Assembly (NCBI GenBank): GCA_937915925.1
Contig: CALGGM010000032.1
Span: 1 to 19,574 of the forward strand
Source: an uncultured Clostridia bacterium
GTDB taxonomy: Bacteria; Bacillota; Clostridia; Christensenellales; CAG-138
Reading direction: 5' to 3'
DNA length: 19,574 nucleotides
A program made the translations under genes and the position numbers. Below the pieces are notes generated by a model. The model ran no database searches and was not told the DNA's origin. It was given only the letters and a program-made list of their open reading frames with translations. This document shows, piece after piece, positions 14,475 through 19,574 of this stretch; within the stretch, counting starts at the first letter, position 1, and each line of letters begins with the position of its first letter.

Positions 14475-16457
14475 TCAGCCCTCCATGCTGTTTACTTCAT
14501 TGAAATATGCAACCGCAGCTTGATTGTACAGGTACATCGCCTGGACGAGCGGCTTCAGATTTGCGTACGTCCATTGGTTCGCCGCGTTGTCTTCATCGCT
14601 GTCGAAAGCGGCCTGCTGTTCCTCCGTCATGCTCAGCACCTTATACGCATAGCTCAGCGCGCTGTATTCGACCTTAAGAACCTGTCCGTTTGCATCTTCG
14701 ACCGCGGTCGTGTAGGTATTGCAGAGGAACAGCGCATAGACGTCGGGAATATCGATGTAATACTTCGAATCGCTCTGCTGTGTGGGCGTGGCTTCCATTC
14801 CGTTCACCTTAAAGGTGTAATCCTCGATGCTGCTGCCGCTGTCCAGAACAAAGTAATGCCGGATGACCGTGCCGGAGTTCAGAAGCAGACTGCTGCCGCT
14901 GTACGTGATGCCGTCTAAGGTACCGGAAATCTTTGCTTCATAGTCCTTCAGCGTGTTCGCATCGACAGCCGCTACGGCTTCGCTTTGCAGAATGTTCGCA
15001 CGGTTGTCCGTATTGTGCCCGAAGAACTGCTGTGCGTAGCTTCCGAAGTCATTCATGGCGGTGGCGACCTTATAGAGGTTTGTATCCGACCCCATCAGCT
15101 CGCGCGCCTTGTTGAGATAGTGCTGTACCGAGTATGCCCAACCGGTGTCCGTAACGTCTTGCTCATGATAATAGAGCGGCAAACGGGTTCTGTCGCCGGA
15201 ATACAGACGCAGTGTCACGGCGTCGTTGTACTGCGTGGCGGCTTTCTCCACGGGGAAGATGTAAAGCGTCTGGCCGTCGACGACGCTCGTCGCCGCATCC
15301 GCCACCTTATAAGGCTCGCCGCTGAGCGTAACATAGAGGTCGGAATCCGCTTCTACGACGGCAGGCGGGATGTACAGCCATGCGTTCAGTGTGATCCTGC
15401 CTTTCAGATGCAGGTTGAAGCCGTGGAACTGCGCGACGTCGGAGATGGATTCGCCCGCGTCGAAGATGGCAAACCAATCGTGATCGTCCGCATTGTCGAC
15501 GACCTGATTGGTGCCTTCGAGATGCCAATAATAATTGTTTGCGCCGTCTTTGATGTTGAACTTATAAATGTTGTCCGTGGCGTATTCGGTCGAATATCCA
15601 TAGTAGGACGGATCCTTTTCCGGAATACGAAGCGGAACGCGCGTATCCGACCACGCCAGCGTGCCGCTGCTCAGATCCAGAAACTTTCTTGTACCGTCAT
15701 TCTTGATATAATAGTCCGACCCGCTGACGGTGATTGTCCAGGTGTATGTGCCGTCGGCGATCGCGTTTGTTGATTGCCCCGCGTTGCAGATGTAATAATC
15801 AAAGCAGCTGAGGCTCGACCGATCGGTGCGCATATAATCCACCTTCGCGGTGAAGCCGCCGCTTGCGTTCGCGCCGAGCGCAAACGCCTGACCGCCTTCG
15901 GAAGCGATATTGTCAGGGTGATTTCTGACGTTATTGGATGCCCGATATGCATGTCCGACGATCACATAGGAATGACCGCTTTGAATCTCGCTCAGCGCCT
16001 TGATCCGGTGATACACAACCGTGCCGCTTCCGCCTGTTTCTCCGCTGTCGGTGTTTTCATAGATGTAAACCTTCTGACTGCCGCCTTGCTGCGCTTCCAG
16101 AGAATCGCCTCTCAGATACAAGGCGCAGGTTCGTCCGCTTGCGACAGTGGAAAGCTGCGCCTGTCCGGAACTGAGATTTCCGACGTTGACAGAGGCAGCC
16201 GAGGAGACGCCCGATACCCAAGAGACATAGAAGTCAAATTTTAAATACTGTCCGTCGCTGATGCGCTTGATCCGCCAACCGTTGCTTTCGTTGACAAGTG
16301 TATACGCGAAATCTGTCGCACCGGAGCTTGCGGAGAGATAATAGGTCTTGCTGACGTCGAGACTGTCTGCGGGAGCATAGTCCGCCATTGCCGTCGCCGG
16401 GAGCAGCGCTGCCGTCAACAGCAGTGCCAGAAAGAGTGAAACGACGCGTTTTTTCAT
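14475..16457 (-). CDS. Secreted protein of unknown function with clostridial C-terminal repeat-type domain
   Basis: This is a 660-residue exported protein. The N-terminus is a classic signal peptide (MKKRVVSLFLALLLTAALLP, cleavage after AMA at about residue 25). No LPXTG, S-layer or transmembrane anchor is visible at the C-terminus, so it is probably released. Residues of about 30-340 are rich in Ser, Gly, Tyr and Asp and appear beta-rich. They contain two related-looking stretches (YYLSASSG with DGQYLKFDF; SDYYIKNDGTRKFLDLSSG) that suggest duplicated carbohydrate-binding-like modules. From about residue 344 (FHGFNLHLKGRITLNAWLYIPP) to the end is a domain I recall at the C-terminus of many clostridial secreted proteins, ending in a helix with YLYNQAAVAYF. 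The start at 16457 is preferred over 16508 because it begins the signal peptide and follows AAAGGAT. A conserved partner ORF follows. Confidence 0.85.
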   Translation of the reverse strand: MKKRVVSLFLALLLTAALLPATAMADYAPADSLDVSKTYYLSASSGATDFAYTLVNESNGWRIKRISDGQYLKFDFYVSWVSGVSSAASVNVGNLSSGQAQLSTVASGRTCALYLRGDSLEAQQGGSQKVYIYENTDSGETGGSGTVVYHRIKALSEIQSGHSYVIVGHAYRASNNVRNHPDNIASEGGQAFALGANASGGFTAKVDYMRTDRSSLSCFDYYICNAGQSTNAIADGTYTWTITVSGSDYYIKNDGTRKFLDLSSGTLAWSDTRVPLRIPEKDPSYYGYSTEYATDNIYKFNIKDGANNYYWHLEGTNQVVDNADDHDWFAIFDAGESISDVAQFHGFNLHLKGRITLNAWLYIPPAVVEADSDLYVTLSGEPYKVADAATSVVDGQTLYIFPVEKAATQYNDAVTLRLYSGDRTRLPLYYHEQDVTDTGWAYSVQHYLNKARELMGSDTNLYKVATAMNDFGSYAQQFFGHNTDNRANILQSEAVAAVDANTLKDYEAKISGTLDGITYSGSSLLLNSGTVIRHYFVLDSGSSIEDYTFKVNGMEATPTQQSDSKYYIDIPDVYALFLCNTYTTAVEDANGQVLKVEYSALSYAYKVLSMTEEQQAAFDSDEDNAANQWTYANLKPLVQAMYLYNQAAVAYFNEVNSMEG

Positions 16458-16766
16458 AATTCCGATCCTTTCCGAATGCCTGCATACGTTCTGAGATACA
16501 AGCTTCATTTTCTATATTATTGTATCGAAATATCGAACGGGAACGCCATCGCTTTTTTGTTTATTCTATCGGTACTATTCGCCCTGTTTTTGGGAAGAAT
16601 CGGTTTCCGCGAAGCACTTTTGTCAAAACAGATTAAAATTCGAGGAAAAGCGAACAAACGGACCGTCGCGCAATCTTTTGCACTGTTTGCCTTCCTTTCT
16701 TACGGACGGAAACGGCAAAGAAAAAAGACCGGCTTTTGCACCGGTCGTATACGGAATCTGATGGGG
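16458..16766. other. Intergenic region between secreted protein and AraC-GH39 gene
   Basis: The region holds the promoter side of the secreted-protein gene and the terminator of the araC-GH39 gene. A consensus -35 (TTGACA on the minus strand, 16626-16621) is visible, but no convincing -10 lies at the right distance. AT-rich TACAAT and TAATAT boxes are present at 16514-16524. An inverted repeat GATACAA-N18-TTGTATC lies at 16495-16526, partly in the leader. No other gene is seen. Confidence 0.5.
16717..16746 (-). terminator. Terminator of the araC-GH39 gene
   Basis: On the minus strand, GACCGG pairs with CCGGTC around an eight-base loop, directly followed by six T residues and more pyrimidine. 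It lies 21 bases after the stop. Confidence 0.85.
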
Positions 16767-19256
16767 TCAGATGCGGGGATCCGTCCGTTCGCAGGGCGAG
16801 ATCCGGATCAGACGGACCTCGAGCAGATCCAGGAGCGCGTCGATCTCCAGCTCGCCGTTTTTGGTCGAAGCGGCGTATTTACCGATCGCCGGGACGGAGC
16901 GCGCCGCAAGCGTGTTCAGCTCCGCAAGGGTCAGCCGATCCGTCGCGCCCATCGAAAGCCACGTATCAAAGGAGCTGCCGCTGTGCCGGTTGACGACCGT
17001 CTCGGTGACGGTGTATTCGCCGTTCGGTAAGCCGCGCAGGGCGATGTGGACGTCCAACTGCTGCTCCGGGGAGAAGGGCGTATAGCGATCGGTAAAGGTC
17101 ATATCGAACCGTTCGCCGCGCGCGTACAGCTGCGAGAAGTGACGGTAGTTATAAAGCAGGAGGATACAGTCCGCGTTTTGCTTCGTCGCGATCCATCCGT
17201 CGCCCTTGCCGAGAAGCGTATCGCCGAGTTCCCGAAGCAGCGTAAACGCGTAGTAGCTTGCCTTCGGAATGCCGTTTGCGGTAAACAGCCCGAGCCCGCC
17301 GAAATACAGCTGCTCCGGCTGCGGCGCTTCGCCCATCCAGTCGGTCAGGGACCAATAGCCGAAGCTCGCGAGGCGGTCGTAGTTTTCGGCGATCCCCTTT
17401 ACGATATAGCAGGATTTGAAGCAGGTATCGTTCAGAAGGTCCTGCTGGCTCGGCGTGTTGTTCCATTCGGTCAGATAGATCGGCAGCGCCTCGCACTGCA
17501 AGCCGCGGCGCTCGCTTTGCGCCTGCAGAATGAACCTGCCGAGCCCGTCCGCGGATTCGCGCAGCGCCATCGGCCGCGCAAAGCCGAACGATTGATTCCC
17601 GCTGAGCTCGTCGGCAAACACCGTATCATAATAATGGAAGCACAGCGCATCGGGAAGGCAATCGTTTTTGCGGCACCATTTCAGAAACGGGATATACCAG
17701 TTCTCGTAATGCTCCTCCAAAACATAGAAGGTCGGCGGCATGGCAAGGACGGTCGACGGATCGCGCCGCTTTACCGTCGTATAGGTCGCCTTCCAGAAGC
17801 GGTAAAACGCCTCGCTGCTCGAAAAGCCGTACATGCTTTCCGGCGTGTCCGGCTGATGCCAGAGGGAGAAGCGCCACGTCCGGATCTCGTCGAGCCCGTA
17901 CCGCCGGATGATATGCGCGAAAAACGCGTCGACCAGCGCGGACCATTTTTCGAGCGACGCGGGTTCGCCGACCGCATATCCGAAGATCTGTTTTTTCGAT
18001 CGCGCAAGCGCCTCCGGCATGAAGCCGAGCTGAATCATCGGCTTCAGGGAAATCGAGCGCAGAAAGTCGAGCGCCTTATCGACATATGCAAAGCTGAACA
18101 CCGGCTTCCCGATGGCGTCCTCCGCGTACACATGCATATCGTCGGAGAAGATCCCGTTGAATTTCACATAGGAAAACCCGATATCCCGCTGTATGCGTGT
18201 AAGCAGCGCCTGCACCTCGGCGGACAGAAGTGCGCTTGCGCGCGTGACGCCGCATAGATCGCGCCATGTGTGTTTGAGATGCGCAAGCGTGTTGTCCGCA
18301 TGCACGGCAGCGCGGCAGGAAACGGTTTGCAGCGCCGCGTCGTCGCCCTGCTTTTCGAGGTATTTCTTCAACCCGCTCATATAGTCGTGCTGTTCGATCG
18401 GACGGGTCGCGGCGTCCATCTGCGGCTTCTCCTCGGATTGCTTGCGGTACAGGCTCGGAAGAATGCCGTATTCCTTTTTAAACGCCTGCACGAAGGCGTA
18501 GCTGTTCGGAAAGCCCGCGTTTGCGGAGATCGTCTCGATGGTGTCGCTGGTTTTCAAAAGCTCGTTGGTCGCATGGTTCAGACGCACCCGCTGCAGATAG
18601 TTTAAGAACGTCATGCCGAACTGCTTTTCGATGAATTTGGACAGATACGGCGCGGAAAGATGCACGCGGTTCGCAAGCTCGGAAAGCGTGAGGTTGCTTT
18701 GAAAGTCCTGATGGATGATCGCGCTGATCTCCGCCATGCGCTCGGTGTAGCGGTGCGCGTTGCGGTGCCGCGCCTCCGAATCCTCCACCTTAAAGCTCAG
18801 GTACATGGCGTCCATCAGGGAATAGATCAGCGACCAGTTGCGAAGCTCATAGCCCAAATGCCCGTCGGCGTTGTTCTTCACGATGCGCGCGATCAGACGG
18901 CGCAGGGAATCGTAGGAGGCGTCGTCGCCGAACATGGCGCTGTTGCAGAGAAAGTCCGGGTGACGGGGCGCGGGCAGCGTCCGCTCAAAAAAGTGCTGAT
19001 CAAACGAGATGGAGACGACGGCGCAATCGGTGCCGAGGCAGGTGCAGGGCGTCTGCGACTCCACGGAAAAGACGTCGTCCGCATGCGCGATGAACAGCTC
19101 CTTGCCCATTGTGACCTGCAGACTTCCGGTCAAAAGCATATAGACGGTGAACAGATCCGATTCCAGCGAAGCGTCGGCGTCGATCCTTCGGATGGCGCAA
19201 TACATATGTTTTCCGCAGGCATAGCTTGCGATCGTCTTGACGTCCGGCATAACCAT
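16767..19256 (-). CDS. AraC-family regulator fused to a GH39 domain lacking the acid/base residue
   Basis: This is an 829-residue cytoplasmic protein, numbered from 19256. Residues of about 1-155 form a cupin-like sensor, about 172-273 the AraC double helix-turn-helix (LTLSELANRVHLSAPYLSKFIEKQFG, then ETISANAGFPNSYAFVQAFKKEYG), and about 310-800 a GH39 (beta-xylosidase-type) barrel. In active GH39 enzymes the acid/base glutamate sits in WNEP; here the segment reads LWHQPD, with His467-Gln468 replacing Asn-Glu. The nucleophile motif is kept (YLTEWN, E597), as is the YWSLTDW strand. The domain is therefore probably a non-catalytic xyloside sensor for the regulator. There is no signal peptide. 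The start at 19256 (or 19250) follows GGAGGTGG; the longer start at 19340 lies upstream of the promoter. The gene is divergent from a sugar importer, its likely target. Confidence 0.92.
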   Translation of the reverse strand: MVMPDVKTIASYACGKHMYCAIRRIDADASLESDLFTVYMLLTGSLQVTMGKELFIAHADDVFSVESQTPCTCLGTDCAVVSISFDQHFFERTLPAPRHPDFLCNSAMFGDDASYDSLRRLIARIVKNNADGHLGYELRNWSLIYSLMDAMYLSFKVEDSEARHRNAHRYTERMAEISAIIHQDFQSNLTLSELANRVHLSAPYLSKFIEKQFGMTFLNYLQRVRLNHATNELLKTSDTIETISANAGFPNSYAFVQAFKKEYGILPSLYRKQSEEKPQMDAATRPIEQHDYMSGLKKYLEKQGDDAALQTVSCRAAVHADNTLAHLKHTWRDLCGVTRASALLSAEVQALLTRIQRDIGFSYVKFNGIFSDDMHVYAEDAIGKPVFSFAYVDKALDFLRSISLKPMIQLGFMPEALARSKKQIFGYAVGEPASLEKWSALVDAFFAHIIRRYGLDEIRTWRFSLWHQPDTPESMYGFSSSEAFYRFWKATYTTVKRRDPSTVLAMPPTFYVLEEHYENWYIPFLKWCRKNDCLPDALCFHYYDTVFADELSGNQSFGFARPMALRESADGLGRFILQAQSERRGLQCEALPIYLTEWNNTPSQQDLLNDTCFKSCYIVKGIAENYDRLASFGYWSLTDWMGEAPQPEQLYFGGLGLFTANGIPKASYYAFTLLRELGDTLLGKGDGWIATKQNADCILLLYNYRHFSQLYARGERFDMTFTDRYTPFSPEQQLDVHIALRGLPNGEYTVTETVVNRHSGSSFDTWLSMGATDRLTLAELNTLAARSVPAIGKYAASTKNGELEIDALLDLLEVRLIRISPCERTDPRI

Positions 19257-19272
19257 TCCACCTCCGTGCATG

Positions 19273-19322
19273 ATTATACCACGTCTGCGGCAAAAATCAA
19301 GCGATAAAAGATTAAAAATCAA
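19273..19322 (-). promoter_or_regulatory. araC-GH39 promoter with AraC-type direct repeats
   Basis: On the minus strand, TTGATT (19300-19295), 16 bases and the consensus TATAAT (19278-19273) form the promoter, giving a very short leader. AAAAATCAA occurs at 19292-19300, over the -35, and again at 19314-19322. They are 22 bases apart, about two helix turns, the spacing expected for an AraC-family binding site. Confidence 0.68.
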
Positions 19323-19444
19323 AGGTCGGCATAAAAACATTTAAAAATTAACCGAAAGAAAGAAAAAACGAAATGAAAAAACGATAAGCCTGCGGTGGCT
19401 GAATTTTGGAAAATGCCGTAACATGACGGCAGAGAGGTGAGAAT

Positions 19445-19574
19445 ATGAAAACGCCCATTCTGGAAATGAAGCACATTCGAAAAACATTTGCGAGCACCGT
19501 TGCACTGGGCGACGTGTCCTTTGACGTATACCCCGGCGAGATCCGCGGGCTGATCGGCGAAAACGGCTCCGGCA
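19445..19574 (+). CDS. Sugar ABC transporter ATP-binding protein (RbsA/XylG-like), cut by window end
   Basis: This is the first 43 codons of an importer ATPase. The sequence MKTPILEMKHIRKTFASTVALGD, VSFDVYPGEIRGLIGENGSG is the typical N-terminus of the fused double-ATPase proteins that power carbohydrate uptake (RbsA, MglA, XylG). The Walker A GENGSGK is cut after the glycine. GAGAGGTGA ends four bases before the ATG at 19445. The AT-rich stretch of 19311-19385, with direct repeats of AAAAAACGA at 19363 and 19376, precedes it; I see no clear promoter. Its position divergent from an AraC-GH39 regulator suggests uptake of xylose or xylo-oligosaccharides, which is inference. Confidence 0.9.
   Translation, partial: MKTPILEMKHIRKTFASTVALGDVSFDVYPGEIRGLIGENGSG

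Noticed and set aside
16495..16526. Inverted repeat GATACAA-N18-TTGTATC before the secreted-protein gene
   Set aside because: Only seven bases per arm with a wide gap in AT-rich DNA; noted in the intergenic entry but too weak to propose as an operator.
17046..18257. Plus-strand ORF of 403 codons
   Set aside because: Antisense to the araC-GH39 gene, very rich in Arg, no recognisable fold; a frame artefact.
1..19574. CRISPR arrays, tRNA, rRNA and known riboswitches
   Set aside because: No regularly spaced repeats, no cloverleaf or rRNA-like stretch, and no riboswitch pattern that I could recognise was seen on reading both strands.

Overview
The window looks like chromosomal DNA of a moderately GC-rich anaerobic Clostridia-type bacterium (Bacillota), most likely an uncultivated gut lineage. 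The evidence is the strong GGAGG-type ribosome binding sites, clear TTGaca/TATAAT promoters, hairpin-plus-T terminators, and protein families typical of gut clostridia. I could not run a search, so the taxonomic guess rests on family resemblance only.

Layout. (1) Positions 1-1160 hold the 5' end of an IS4-family transposase on the minus strand, running off the left edge. It sits directly against (2) a decapitated glycoside hydrolase family 43-like gene (1191-2069), then a plus-strand sugar operon: a GH1 glycosidase (2082-3377), xylulokinase XylB (3398-4879) and xylose isomerase XylA (4881-6194), closed by a terminator. (3) A strong promoter with a palindromic operator drives two half-size ABC exporter genes (6455-10001). 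(4) A convergent minus-strand operon (12102 to 10096) encodes a membrane protein, an internally deleted ATC-hydrolase-like protein and a ketopantoate-reductase-like protein. Its promoter carries the same operator as the exporter operon. (5) A minus-strand TetR-EamA efflux pair follows (13832 to 12372), with a different palindrome at its promoter. (6) Next come a tiny promoter-equipped plus-strand ORF (14120-14185) and a minus-strand secreted protein (16457-14475) followed by a translationally coupled 40-residue acidic peptide. (7) The right end holds a minus-strand AraC regulator fused to a GH39 domain that has lost its acid/base glutamate (19256-16767), divergent from the start of a sugar ABC-transporter ATPase gene (19445 to the right edge).

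How it fits together. The two ends form a xylan or xylo-oligosaccharide theme: GH43 remnant, GH1, XylA/XylB on the left; a GH39-based regulator and sugar importer on the right. About 10 kb of efflux and stress-type genes lies between them. Xylose released by glycosidases would be isomerised by XylA and phosphorylated by XylB into the pentose phosphate pathway. The right-hand AraC-GH39 protein looks like a xyloside sensor built from a dead enzyme.

Strongest points for follow-up: the AraC-GH39 pseudoenzyme; the GTTAGC-N4-GCTAAC operator found three times and shared by two operons; the secreted protein with its coupled acidic micro-protein; the IS insertion that beheaded the GH43 gene and probably separated the xyl operon from its promoter.
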